From positions 1-14,955 of the forward strand of contig CABQAC010000018.1 of NCBI GenBank assembly GCA_902462035.1: DNA of 14,955 bases, read 5' to 3'. The translations under genes and the position numbers were made by a program. Numbering within the stretch: the first letter of the stretch is position 1; each line of letters starts with the position of its first letter. Positions 6,309 to 14,011 of this stretch are shown here, in pieces. Below the pieces are notes generated by a model that was given only the letters and a program-made list of their open reading frames with translations, was not told the DNA's origin and did no database searches. Origin of the DNA: an uncultured Eubacteriales bacterium (GTDB taxonomy: Bacteria > Bacillota > Clostridia > Oscillospirales > Acutalibacteraceae).

Positions 6309-7742
6309 TTATGTCATATCAAATCTTTTGCGGTATTTTGCCGGACTATATCCTGTATTTTTTTTAAAGACCTTGCTAAAATAATAAGGGTTGGAATACC
6401 CGACCAATTCTGCCGCTTCGCTTACAGAACAATTTCTTTTTTTTAATAGTTCGCATGCATTTTGGATTCGTACTAAATTCAGATATTCTTTAAAGGTCAT
6501 GCCAATTTCGCTTTTAAACAGCGTACTCAGATAGGAATAACTTAAATGAAGCGATTGAGCAAAAAAGCCAAGATCCAGATCCATGGGGAAATTTCGGTCA
6601 ATTGCCACCTTCATTTTATAAACAACGCTGCGGTATGTATCCAAATCCTTTATTGACAACTGGTAAAGTGTGTCTAGGCTGTCCTGCATTTCCTGAGAAA
6701 GCGCCTGAAAAGACTCAATCTTCCCAATATAAGCCGCCATTTTGTCTACTGTTTCAAGATGATGCGGTATCGATCTCCCGCTATTTCTCAGGCAGGAAAC
6801 CACCCGATATAAAAAATCGATGCAGGTGCTCTTGCAGTCGGAAACCGATGTAAACGGCAATTTTTTTAGCAGCCCGTCCAGTACCTGATGCAGTTCATCA
6901 TCACTCCGGCTTTCCATTGCCTTGCGCACTTCATTTTCACTGACGCTAAATCGAAACGGCGTGAGTATTCCTTCCCGATAAGCAGTCACTCGACCGCCAG
7001 TCTGATAAAAATTGTAATCACAGGCATCCCGCGCCATTCTCTTCCCCTCGAACAGTTCTTCCTCATTACGACAGGCCGGACTTACTCCAACCATGAGTTC
7101 AAATTCATAAGTATCTCTGACAAAATAAACCAATCGATTAAGCTGCCTGATCAACGTATCCTGGGGAAGAAAACAGATCATATAAGCAATGCCGTCTTCT
7201 ATACAAGTTAGAAAAAATCGATTCGGTTCGCTGAACTGCTCTTGCAGATATTTCGCACAGTGGGCGATAAGCTTTTTCTGTTCCTGTCCCATGTTATTTG
7301 GAATGCAAATCGCAGCAACACAATACGGCTTGTCGAATTGGATTACCGGGCAAGAGGGGGCTGCCACTTTGTCTGAGCCAAATAGTCTTTGAATGCGCTG
7401 GAGTATATCTTCCGGTTTTGCCGACAGTTTAAGAACATAGTCGTTTACACCAAGCTGAATTGCTTCTTGCGCATATTCAAAATCCGAATATGCGGTAAGA
7501 ATAATAATTTTAAGCATCGGCCATATTTTTTTCGCCTCCCGTATCAAAGAGAGACCATCCATTACCGGCATGCGAATATCAGTAATCAACACGGCAGGCA
7601 AACAGCGGCGGACCAGCTCCAGTGCCTGTTCTCCATTTTCCGCAACGCCTGCAATTTGAAAACCGTGTTGTTCCCAATCGATTCCGTTGGCAATCCCACA
7701 GCGGACAAAGTACTCATCCTCTGCAATCACGATCTTCTTCAT
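6309..7742 (-). CDS. YesN-type response regulator, REC plus AraC-family DNA-binding domain
   Basis: The protein has 477 residues. An N-terminal receiver domain (about 1-120) has the acidic pair Glu8-Asp9-Glu10, phospho-acceptor Asp55 (ITDIRMP), Thr83 (ILTAYSDFEYA) and Lys105 (DYVLKLS). A middle region of about 240 residues has no recognised motif. The C-terminal AraC/XylS helix-turn-helix pair covers about 375-474, with LSYSYLSTLFKSEIGMTFKEYL and the closing VGYSNPYYFSKVFKKNTGYSPAKYRK. It should bind DNA when phosphorylated and activate a sugar-uptake operon, most simply the minus-strand transporter operon in this window. The ATG lies inside the 3' end of the kinase gene (29-base overlap) with AGGGAGGAT as ribosome site, so the two are translationally coupled. 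Base composition is clearly more AT-rich than guaB. No terminator is evident before the endonuclease promoter. Confidence 0.95.
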   Translation of the reverse strand: MKKIVIAEDEYFVRCGIANGIDWEQHGFQIAGVAENGEQALELVRRCLPAVLITDIRMPVMDGLSLIREAKKIWPMLKIIILTAYSDFEYAQEAIQLGVNDYVLKLSAKPEDILQRIQRLFGSDKVAAPSCPVIQFDKPYCVAAICIPNNMGQEQKKLIAHCAKYLQEQFSEPNRFFLTCIEDGIAYMICFLPQDTLIRQLNRLVYFVRDTYEFELMVGVSPACRNEEELFEGKRMARDACDYNFYQTGGRVTAYREGILTPFRFSVSENEVRKAMESRSDDELHQVLDGLLKKLPFTSVSDCKSTCIDFLYRVVSCLRNSGRSIPHHLETVDKMAAYIGKIESFQALSQEMQDSLDTLYQLSIKDLDTYRSVVYKMKVAIDRNFPMDLDLGFFAQSLHLSYSYLSTLFKSEIGMTFKEYLNLVRIQNACELLKKRNCSVSEAAELVGYSNPYYFSKVFKKNTGYSPAKYRKRFDMT

Positions 7743-9486
7743 TTTTATCCTCCCTGTGATCTTCTATAATCTTTGGAAACCGAATCGTGATACACGTTCC
7801 CTTTTGGGGTACGCTTTCTATTTCAAGACCGTAGGGCTTCCCATATTTTAATTCGATCCGCTTTTTAGAGGAGAGTAGGCCGATATGCCTGCCGTTCAGG
7901 GAACCGTTCATCACTTCTTCTATCCGTTCCTTGGACATACCGCATCCATCATCTTTTATCTTAAAAATCAGCATATTTTGTTCCTGGTATCCTTCCACTT
8001 GGATATGAATAAAAGGCTTTCGTCCAATCCCATGGAAAATTGCGTTTTCGATTAACGGCTGAAGAAGCAGTGAAAAGATTTTGCATGACTCTATCGCAGG
8101 GTCAATTAAAATATGCATATGAAATCGATCCCGGTATTTCATATGCTCAATATTCATATAGCTGTACAGCAAGGCAATTTCCTCCCGCACCGTTAGCATT
8201 CCGTCTCTGGGGCGAACTGTGCTTTCCAAAATATTGCCAAGCTCCGAAATAATATCTACGATCCGTTCTTTTGGTTCGGACAATGCCATCCATTTAATAT
8301 CATTTAAGGTGTTAAATACAAAATGAGGATTCAATCTTGATTGATAGGCGTTGATTTCCAACGCAATATTAACTTCTTGTTGCTGCTGAATATTTTTGAA
8401 CTGCCGTTTTAAACGACTCCGCATGTGGTCGATTGCCAATGCGAGCTGATCGGTTTCGAGAATATCCTGACGCTCAGGCCGTTCTTCAAAATTACCCAGG
8501 CTGATCTGGTGAGCGCTTTTTGCAAGCGCATGGAGATAACCAGTCGCTTTTTTAAGAAGCCCCATCTCAATAAACAGCGCTATGCTTACCATGAAAACCA
8601 CCGACCCTACTAAAATGATTCGGATCAGCCGGAGGCTGCGCTGTAACCCCCCAATTGAAACGCAGATGACTAGTTTCTGTCCATCCTGATACTGGTAGGT
8701 TTTCATCAGTTTATCCTGCCCTTTTGAAAACCAATGCCCATTTTCCTGCATCTCCATATGATTTGGGACGCTGCCCGCTCCGCCTCCTAGAGAATAAAGC
8801 AGATTTCCCTCCGCATCAATCAGATAAACTTCATCCTCTTCTCCCAATAAGATGGAGCCTAAGTTATTGGAATGGAGACCCGGATCAATAAACAATAACA
8901 AATATACTGCCTCTCCGGCATCTCCCAAAAAAGGCAGACGCCTTGCATAGGTCAACATGGGTTTTCCAAATAGCCGTTCGTCCATTTTGAGCCATGTTGC
9001 CCGATACGCGTCGATTTTAAAGGGGTCAAGATAATTCTTTGTTAAATAATCCCGGTATTCCTGCACGGTAAAGTCTGCCTGCAGGGAAGCGATATTAAAA
9101 TACAAATCCGTTCCTGTAAGCAGAAAAAGCGCATATTCCTGGCCTAAGGCTTCTCCGGTCTGGACAAATAATTCATTTTCAATATATTTTGTATTTTTGT
9201 AATTTTCATAAGGAAAGGCCAATTTCCCTGGCCAGGAAATTTGCGAACGAACCGTTGTATTGGTTGAAATTGCATGCAGCAATTGCGAAACAAGATAGTT
9301 GTTCTTCGTTACCGATTCGGAAATAATATCGGTTTGGATCATAATCTTTTCCTCCGCATACTGCATCTGAACACGGTAAAGCATGGTATGTACTGCAATG
9401 CCGACAACAAGGGAAGGGATGACTGTGCAAAGTATGGAAACAAGCAAAATAGACCTGCCCAGGCTTGTCTTTTTCTTTTGGATCAT
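7714..9486 (-). CDS. YesM-type sensor histidine kinase
   Basis: The protein has 590 residues and is membrane bound. The first membrane helix is about 12-34 and the second about 287-309, enclosing an extracytoplasmic sensor domain of about 250 residues. A HAMP-like linker (310-360) and a short coiled coil follow. The His_kinase domain has phospho-acceptor His388 in RLNPHFVFNTLN. The ATPase domain has the N box QPLIENAIFHG (476-486), the G1 box DDGCGM (512-517) and GLLSSKKRIELKYG (536-549). YesM-type kinases sense extracellular sugars, often with a solute-binding protein, and phosphorylate the YesN partner encoded directly downstream. The ATG at 9486 has GGGAGGGGAC just upstream and a TATAAT promoter 36 bases away. 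The lower GC than the flanking genes may indicate separate ancestry. Confidence 0.95.
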   Translation of the reverse strand: MIQKKKTSLGRSILLVSILCTVIPSLVVGIAVHTMLYRVQMQYAEEKIMIQTDIISESVTKNNYLVSQLLHAISTNTTVRSQISWPGKLAFPYENYKNTKYIENELFVQTGEALGQEYALFLLTGTDLYFNIASLQADFTVQEYRDYLTKNYLDPFKIDAYRATWLKMDERLFGKPMLTYARRLPFLGDAGEAVYLLLFIDPGLHSNNLGSILLGEEDEVYLIDAEGNLLYSLGGGAGSVPNHMEMQENGHWFSKGQDKLMKTYQYQDGQKLVICVSIGGLQRSLRLIRIILVGSVVFMVSIALFIEMGLLKKATGYLHALAKSAHQISLGNFEERPERQDILETDQLALAIDHMRSRLKRQFKNIQQQQEVNIALEINAYQSRLNPHFVFNTLNDIKWMALSEPKERIVDIISELGNILESTVRPRDGMLTVREEIALLYSYMNIEHMKYRDRFHMHILIDPAIESCKIFSLLLQPLIENAIFHGIGRKPFIHIQVEGYQEQNMLIFKIKDDGCGMSKERIEEVMNGSLNGRHIGLLSSKKRIELKYGKPYGLEIESVPQKGTCITIRFPKIIEDHREDKNEEDRDCRG

Positions 9487-9521
9487 TGACGTCCCCTCCC
9501 GGTATTTTCTTGTCTGCCTAC

Positions 9522-9550
9522 ATTATATCAAATTGGCAAAGTATTATGTA
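9522..9550 (-). promoter_or_regulatory. Promoter of the kinase-regulator operon
   Basis: On the minus strand a perfect TATAAT (plus-strand 9522-9527) lies 17 bases after a weak -35, TACATA (9545-9550, 3 of 6 matches to TTGACA). Transcription would begin near 9515 and give a leader of about 30 nt carrying the GGGAGGGG ribosome site. This lets the regulator genes be transcribed independently of the enzyme operon, which ends at the terminator at 9877-9904. Confidence 0.5.
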
Positions 9551-9876
9551 GAGGGTGAGGCTATGTTTATCGTCTTTTAATACTTATAAATAAAAATAAT
9601 ATATAGTTAAATCAACTCGCATATCATTTAAATATCCAGTATTCATACAGATTTTAGCAGTGATTAAAAGTAAAGAAATGTAGGTAATTCGCATATTATT
9701 CATGCATTTATTTTATATTCTAATTCTTACCTTTTATTTTGTTTTTTCGCTTTCTTCCCGCGGTTGTTTTCGCGCTCTCGCAATGCATGCTTTTCTGTTA
9801 TATCTGTAATTTTATGACCGGCTATAATATTGAATAGCGATTTGTCAACGTCATATAAAATAGAGATTTGATGCAG
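9551..9876. other. AT-rich gap between the enzyme operon and the kinase gene
   Basis: I see no ATG-started gene. Two things stand out. A near-direct repeat TCGCATATYATT occurs at 9617-9628 and 9689-9700. The 3' half (9730 upwards) is covered by a minus-strand frame of 64 codons without a stop and without an ATG, ending in a lysine-rich tail at a TAA (9727-9729). Its translation includes GHKITDITEKHALRERE, which looks like real protein. It may be a remnant of a lost gene. Confidence 0.5.
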
Positions 9877-9921
9877 AAAAGGCCGCCAAAGGACGGCCTT
9901 TTTTCTATTCCTATTATAACT
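9730..9921 (-). pseudogene. Possible 3' remnant of a lost protein-coding gene
   Basis: The minus-strand frame runs 64 codons between a TAG (9922-9924) and a TAA (9727-9729). It has no ATG, GTG or TTG near its 5' end and runs through the terminator hairpin, so it is not a working gene as it stands. From residue 16 on, the translation (LHQISILYDVDKSLFNIIAG, then HKITDITEKHALRERENN, then GKKAKKQNKR) has the composition of a protein C terminus. The DITE-x-ALRE pattern recalls the linker after PAS domains in signalling proteins, but this is only a resemblance. An open frame of this length could also arise by chance; I estimate a modest but real probability of that. Confidence 0.25.
9877..9904 (-). 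terminator. Terminator after the sugar-isomerase-like gene
   Basis: AAAAGGCCG (9877-9885) pairs with CGGCCTTTT (9894-9902), extended by CC/GG around an AAA loop with one bulged A. T runs flank it on both strands. It lies 10 bases after the stop of the minus-strand gene at 9914 and should end the transporter-enzyme operon. Confidence 0.88.
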
Positions 9922-10756
9922 CTATTTCCGGCACAATACGGCGCAGAAAATCCAAGCTGCGGCGAATACCGTCTTCTACATCGTGCGTCGGTTCATACTC
10001 GATCAAATAAATTCCGTCATAGTGTATCTTCTTGAGCAGACTCTGCCAGTCAATATCTCCGTCTCCCACACCGGCGGCAGTCCAGGAACCATCGTCGTTT
10101 TGAATCCAGTCTTTCAAATGACAGTAATTAATCCTGTTCTCCAGCAAATCGGCGTAGCTTTCCAGACTTTCCCTTTGGACAGGCTTAAGATTCCCAGGAT
10201 CAAAGTTAATTCCCACCGAATCAGGCAGGCTCTTTAGCATTCGCTTAAGCGCAGCTTTATCTGTGGAAGCGGTCGGGGTATGCTTTACGCCCATACCAAA
10301 AGGCGTAAGCGCTCCGTGCGTTTCTATCGAAATCTGCATTCCCAGGCTTTGGCAGATCTCGTTGGCTGTACGCAAGGCATCCAGCATATTGCTCCAGGTC
10401 TGTTCTGTAAAATTAGCAATCGGCGTAAAACCTGCAAACAGCCGAAGATGCGTTACGCCGAATTTTTGGGCGAACAGCGCTTCTTTGTGGAGCTGTTCCA
10501 GCGATTGTTCCAAATCGGCGCGGGACCCTTTTGTAAAATCATTTTCCACACACATAAACGGTGTTTTAAGACCATAGTCGGCAATGCATTCCCTGAGCAG
10601 GCGTTGCGCCTGATCCGACATGTCCGCCGATAAACGGCCGATAAAATCTCCGCCGGTTCCCAGTTCCAGATAGCGGAACCCCAAATTCGCCGCAATCTTG
10701 CAGTGTTCCTCAAATTCCAGTTCCCGAAATCCCCACTCGCCAACTCCCAGCTTCAT
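9914..10756 (-). CDS. Sugar phosphate isomerase/epimerase-like TIM-barrel protein
   Basis: The protein has 280 residues, the usual size for the xylose-isomerase-like / AP-endonuclease-2 family. The metal site expected for the family is visible: Glu145 (ISIETHG), Asp186 (NFDPGNL), His213 (YCHLKDW) and Glu253 (LIEYEPT). GDGDIDW (231-237) is a common substrate-side loop in this family. No signal peptide is present, so it acts in the cytoplasm. Members isomerise or epimerise keto/aldo sugars or cyclitols such as 2-keto-myo-inositol, and some cleave modified sugars. The reaction here is unknown. It is the last gene of the minus-strand operon, 25 bases after the reductase gene, with AGGAGG (10764-10769) 7 bases before the ATG. 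Confidence 0.88.
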   Translation of the reverse strand: MKLGVGEWGFRELEFEEHCKIAANLGFRYLELGTGGDFIGRLSADMSDQAQRLLRECIADYGLKTPFMCVENDFTKGSRADLEQSLEQLHKEALFAQKFGVTHLRLFAGFTPIANFTEQTWSNMLDALRTANEICQSLGMQISIETHGALTPFGMGVKHTPTASTDKAALKRMLKSLPDSVGINFDPGNLKPVQRESLESYADLLENRINYCHLKDWIQNDDGSWTAAGVGDGDIDWQSLLKKIHYDGIYLIEYEPTHDVEDGIRRSLDFLRRIVPEIEL

Positions 10757-10781
10757 TTAACGTCCTCCTTCTTATATGTAT

Positions 10782-11651
10782 CTATCTGTTTTCATCCTTC
10801 CTTAAACAACGCTCCAGCCCATCTTCAAACGTTGGAAAATCGTATCCGGCAAGTCTCAGGTTCAATGGTTCCGCACGCAGGTCAAACGGGCGGCTTCCGG
10901 GCTTGATTATCAGCATTCGACGAATAAAATCGCCGTCCGCACCCAGACGACGCAGAATTAGCGCCTTGGTTTCCCTTTCGGTCAGTCCGTTTTCGCTGGC
11001 AACATTATAGGTGCCATACGGGATTTTTCCTTCCGCCATGGCACGCACCGCCATAGCGGTATCATAAATATAAGTGATGTTTTGCCGTACATTTTCGGTA
11101 TAATAAACCGGCATCTCTTCTTTCAGGCAGCGTTCCAATTGTTCGACAATACCATCCCGGCTGGGTGGCAGGCCCGGTTCTTTTATGCCGTACTGCCATC
11201 CTAACCGCAAAATATAATGGCGGGGAACCAATGCGCGCACCACCGCTTCGCCGCGCAGCTTGGTAACGCCGTAAAAATTGGCCGGTGCAGGCGTTGAATA
11301 TTCGTTAAGAGGTTGCATGGAGTAATAGTCATATACCTGGTCGGAACTGATTGAAATCAACTTTGCCCCATAGTCCGCGCAACAGGAGGCAATATGCCGC
11401 GTTCCCGCTACGTTTACCCGCATAGCGGCACTCGGGTTTGTTTCACATATGCCGATGTCCCCGATGGCCGCGCAGTGGATTACCAATTCCGGACGCGTCC
11501 TATCAAAAAGCATCTTTACTGCCTGAAAGTCTCCAATATCGCAGCTTTTTGTGTCAGATCCGGAAATATCATGATGGCCTTCCCCAGTCTCCAGCACCCG
11601 GCGAATTCTGGAGCCTAAAAATCCGGTTGTGCCGGTTATCAGAATACGCAT
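10782..11651 (-). CDS. NAD(P)-dependent sugar reductase/epimerase, RmlD-like extended SDR
   Basis: The protein has 289 residues. The Rossmann nucleotide site is Gly7-x2-Gly10-x2-Gly13 (TGTTGFLG) at the N terminus. The catalytic region has Ser102/Ser103 in ISISSDQVYD and the Tyr127-x3-Lys131 pair (FYGVTK). VIHCAAIGDIGICE (57-70) and MRVNVAGTRHIA (77-88) are further SDR landmarks. The closest named type is dTDP-4-dehydrorhamnose reductase (RmlD), but the other rml genes are absent and the context is catabolic. It may oxidise, reduce or epimerise a free or phosphorylated sugar. The ATG at 11651 has GGGAG (11661-11665), located between the stop of the preceding gene (18-base gap) and this start, so translation is probably coupled. 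Confidence 0.85.
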   Translation of the reverse strand: MRILITGTTGFLGSRIRRVLETGEGHHDISGSDTKSCDIGDFQAVKMLFDRTRPELVIHCAAIGDIGICETNPSAAMRVNVAGTRHIASCCADYGAKLISISSDQVYDYYSMQPLNEYSTPAPANFYGVTKLRGEAVVRALVPRHYILRLGWQYGIKEPGLPPSRDGIVEQLERCLKEEMPVYYTENVRQNITYIYDTAMAVRAMAEGKIPYGTYNVASENGLTERETKALILRRLGADGDFIRRMLIIKPGSRPFDLRAEPLNLRLAGYDFPTFEDGLERCLRKDENR

Positions 11652-11669
11652 GGCATTTATCTCCCTGTC

Positions 11670-12476
11670 TCAGCTTTTTGAATACCGGTCAACTACCTCC
11701 AGTGAGGAGGGATGCAGTAAAATATCGGGTTCCTGAAAAATCCCCACGATCCGTTTGTCGGGGCTGATTTCGATCAGACGATCCCATTTGGAATCGGAAA
11801 ATACAAGATTCCCATCGGGAAGCCGGCAGAGTCCTGCAATCCATCCCCGTTCTAGACCAGCATCCCTGCACATGTCAAAAACCCATACAACCCCATGGCT
11901 TTTAGAAATTTCCGCTATCTGCCCGCCCGGACCGACGCTGACCAAAATATTTCCGTTTTCCAGTTCAAAAGCTTCGTAAGGCCCTGCCGGAAGATCGCAG
12001 CTCCAAACCAAATCGCCTTGCCGGTTAAATTCTCCGACCTTTTTCGCTTCGTGCCAGGCGATCAGCAGATGGCCGTTGCGCATGGGACGGATCATGCGGA
12101 ACAGCTCATGGAATTCTTGGGCCGATGGGTTGTGGGGAAATGGCATTTCCCAGACTTTTTCCCAGCGCGGTGTTAGCTCATATACAGATTTGCTGCCAAT
12201 ATCGCCGATCAGAGTATTTCCGTTTTCCAGGCGGGTACAGGACATCAGCTCCAGCTTCTCAACGGAATAACGCCATACTTCGTCAAAATGCCGGTCCAAT
12301 TCGACAATAAATTTTCTGCCGTTGACCAGCGTGTGACCGTTTGGAAGTAGGTGAAGATCCAGCCCGTATTCCACGTCAAAAGATTGCAGGATATTGCCTT
12401 CCGCGCTGATGCGCACCATACGCCGGTGCCGGATGTCATGGTCCATCACCACGACCTCGCGTCTTAAACTGTTCAT
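11670..12476 (-). CDS. Beta-propeller protein, PQQ/arylsulfotransferase-like, function unknown
   Basis: The protein has 268 residues without a signal peptide or membrane segment. Five copies of the motif L-x-N/D-G-x-x-L-V/I are seen: LPNGHTLV (44), LENGNTLI (83), MRNGHLLI (132), LENGNILV (172) and LPDGNLVF (219). They are 39-49 residues apart, one per propeller blade. Each is followed by a strand such as VYELTP, VGEFNRQGDLVW or LIEISPD, the 'G-x-x-V-W' pattern of arylsulfotransferase and PQQ-like propellers. The His436-type catalytic region of true arylsulfate sulfotransferases cannot be confirmed, so no reaction is claimed. It may be an intracellular lyase, lactonase-like hydrolase or sugar-binding scaffold acting with the oxidoreductase encoded 39 bases upstream. 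The start has AAAGGGAAAC just ahead. Confidence 0.8.
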   Translation of the reverse strand: MNSLRREVVVMDHDIRHRRMVRISAEGNILQSFDVEYGLDLHLLPNGHTLVNGRKFIVELDRHFDEVWRYSVEKLELMSCTRLENGNTLIGDIGSKSVYELTPRWEKVWEMPFPHNPSAQEFHELFRMIRPMRNGHLLIAWHEAKKVGEFNRQGDLVWSCDLPAGPYEAFELENGNILVSVGPGGQIAEISKSHGVVWVFDMCRDAGLERGWIAGLCRLPDGNLVFSDSKWDRLIEISPDKRIVGIFQEPDILLHPSSLEVVDRYSKS

Positions 12477-12515
12477 GTTGTTTCCCTTTCTTTATGTAAA
12501 ATAACGCATCCCACG

Positions 12516-13931
12516 CTACATATCAAACCGCGTAAACAGCGCTTCCTCCATCTGGGGCAACTGCAAGACACTGCGAAGATGCGATAAATTCGCCTGCGGA
12601 AAATCCTGTCTCATCCTGCAACACCAAGCTGCCGCTTCGCCCGCCGCCTCGCCTAAAGACAGCATTGTACGGGAGAGCCGTGCCGAAGAAGCGGCAATAT
12701 GGCTGAACGAGCTGCCGCGGCAGGCAACCAACAGATTATCCACCTCTACCGGTAGCATACAGTCATATAGGATTCCATAAGGACGCAGAAGCTCCGGACA
12801 GCGCGCACCTTGTATTTTGGTTCTTCCATGGGTATCCAACGCGTGATCGGCCAGAGCTATCACCCGATCTGCGTGGCGTTGATTTCCAAGTCCGGCGCGA
12901 ACATCCTGCTCGGTTAGCGTATAAACGCCTGAAAGCCGCCAGCTTTCCCGGATACCCATCATCGGGAAAATGGATTGGATTCGATAGTCTCCAAATCCCT
13001 TTTCGCGTCTCATCCATTCCCAATAGCGCCAAACGCGCGCCTGGCAAATCTCCATCGCCTTTTGGTAACCCAGCCGGAAAAATTCGGTGCTCTCCATGGT
13101 TGGAAGCATATTTACATTCAGGTCGCCATTAGGATACTCATTGATTGCGCTTACCAAATTTTCCGTTTCTACTGTTTTCTGCATCCACTGGCGAACCGGC
13201 GCCTCCAAATCTTCGCTCAGATCATTTTGATATGCAGGAGCGTTGCTCTTGCTTACGCGAAAAATAAGGCTGGGCGCATTTACCGTATTACTGGCCTTTT
13301 CAGGCGCGGAAGGTTCCCCAAACCGGCCGGCGCTGTCTTCGCCGAACCAGTATCCGCAACCCGTCTGCCGTGCAAGCGCAATGTCGCCCGAGCAGTCCAA
13401 ATACAGGCAAGCCAGCACCCGGAGCATCTCGCCGTTTTCCTTGCGTATCCCGACAGAACAGATACGGCGGTCGCGTCTTTCGACTGTTTCCAGTTGTGCG
13501 CCGAACAAAAATTGAATACTGTCTTGATGAAAAAGTCCGCGCATCGCTTGACACATCGCATCCGGCTCAAAGTGGAATCTTCGCCACTGGGTTTTGGAGA
13601 CGCCAGCACGCAGGCACGTTGCTTCGTAAGGTGATTCACAGGAACGGGAAAGTCCCCAACGGATTTTGCTGTTGGGAAAATCGGTAGACTTCCCTACGCA
13701 GGCGGCGCCAGGTTGAGACAGCAATCTCCGGGCAAGGGTGGAATGAATCCCTGGACCGCCAATACCCGGTTCCCAGCAGTTGACGCCTCCAAATACTGAA
13801 ACGCCTCCCAGCCCCGCGTTGCGTTCTATTAGGATCACTTTTATATTTCCCGCTTTTTGCAGCCGGTACGCGGCGCCGACTCCCGCGGAACCGCCTCCGA
13901 TAATAGCCACGTCGGCAATCACAGTTTCCAC
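12516..13931 (-). CDS. FAD-dependent oxidoreductase (FAD_oxidored family)
   Basis: The protein has 471 residues. The dinucleotide-binding motif Gly12-x-Gly14-x2-Gly17 (IIGGGSAGVGAAYRL) is followed by the ribose-binding acid Glu36 (VILIERNAGLGG). FGGVNCWEPGIGG (48-59) marks the FAD_oxidored family. The C-terminal block VDNLLVACRGSSFSHIAASSARLSRTM, followed by LGEAAGEAAAW, closes the FAD domain. The family oxidises unidentified substrates and often sits in carbohydrate-use clusters. The start is a GTG at 13929-13931: AAAAGGAGG (13940-13948) lies 8 bases upstream and METVIADVAIIGGG puts the FAD strand at its usual place. It is the second gene of the visible operon, separated from the binding-protein gene by a perfect hairpin that may set its expression level. 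Acting on a sugar hydroxyl to give a keto sugar for the isomerase-like protein is inference. Confidence 0.9.
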   Translation of the reverse strand: METVIADVAIIGGGSAGVGAAYRLQKAGNIKVILIERNAGLGGVSVFGGVNCWEPGIGGPGIHSTLARRLLSQPGAACVGKSTDFPNSKIRWGLSRSCESPYEATCLRAGVSKTQWRRFHFEPDAMCQAMRGLFHQDSIQFLFGAQLETVERRDRRICSVGIRKENGEMLRVLACLYLDCSGDIALARQTGCGYWFGEDSAGRFGEPSAPEKASNTVNAPSLIFRVSKSNAPAYQNDLSEDLEAPVRQWMQKTVETENLVSAINEYPNGDLNVNMLPTMESTEFFRLGYQKAMEICQARVWRYWEWMRREKGFGDYRIQSIFPMMGIRESWRLSGVYTLTEQDVRAGLGNQRHADRVIALADHALDTHGRTKIQGARCPELLRPYGILYDCMLPVEVDNLLVACRGSSFSHIAASSARLSRTMLSLGEAAGEAAAWCCRMRQDFPQANLSHLRSVLQLPQMEEALFTRFDM

Positions 13932-13939
13932 TTATTGGG

Positions 13940-13945
13940 CCTCCT
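13940..13945 (-). promoter_or_regulatory. Ribosome binding site that fixes the GTG start of the FAD oxidoreductase
   Basis: On the minus strand this reads AGGAGG, with AAA before it, 8 bases ahead of the GTG at 13931. No in-frame ATG occurs in the usual position, so this site decides the start. Confidence 0.85.
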
Positions 13946-13970
13946 TTTCTCTTTCGGCACAGATAAGAAG

Positions 13971-14007
13971 TTCCGGACGCCAGGCGCGCTGCGCCTGGCG
14001 TCCGGAA
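13971..14007 (-). terminator. Perfect 17-bp inverted repeat in the binding protein-oxidoreductase gap (attenuator or mRNA-stabilising hairpin)
   Basis: TTCCGGACGCCAGGCGC (13971-13987) and its exact complement (13991-14007) enclose a 3-base loop. It begins 4 bases after the binding-protein stop. On the minus strand no T run follows (CTTCTTAT), so full termination is unlikely. In sugar-transport operons such hairpins protect the upstream mRNA and lower downstream expression, so that much binding protein and less enzyme are made. A dispersed palindromic repeat is the alternative. Confidence 0.75.
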
Positions 14008-14011
14008 TGCG

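Noticed and set aside
10354..10359. AGATCT site avoidance as evidence of BglII specificity
   Set aside because: I found one AGATCT here and several RGATCY sites; a window of 15 kb is too short for avoidance to mean anything, and methylated sites need not be avoided.
12975..13634. Plus-strand 219-codon open frame opposite the FAD oxidoreductase
   Set aside because: Shadow of a gene with firm FAD-binding motifs; no family pattern.
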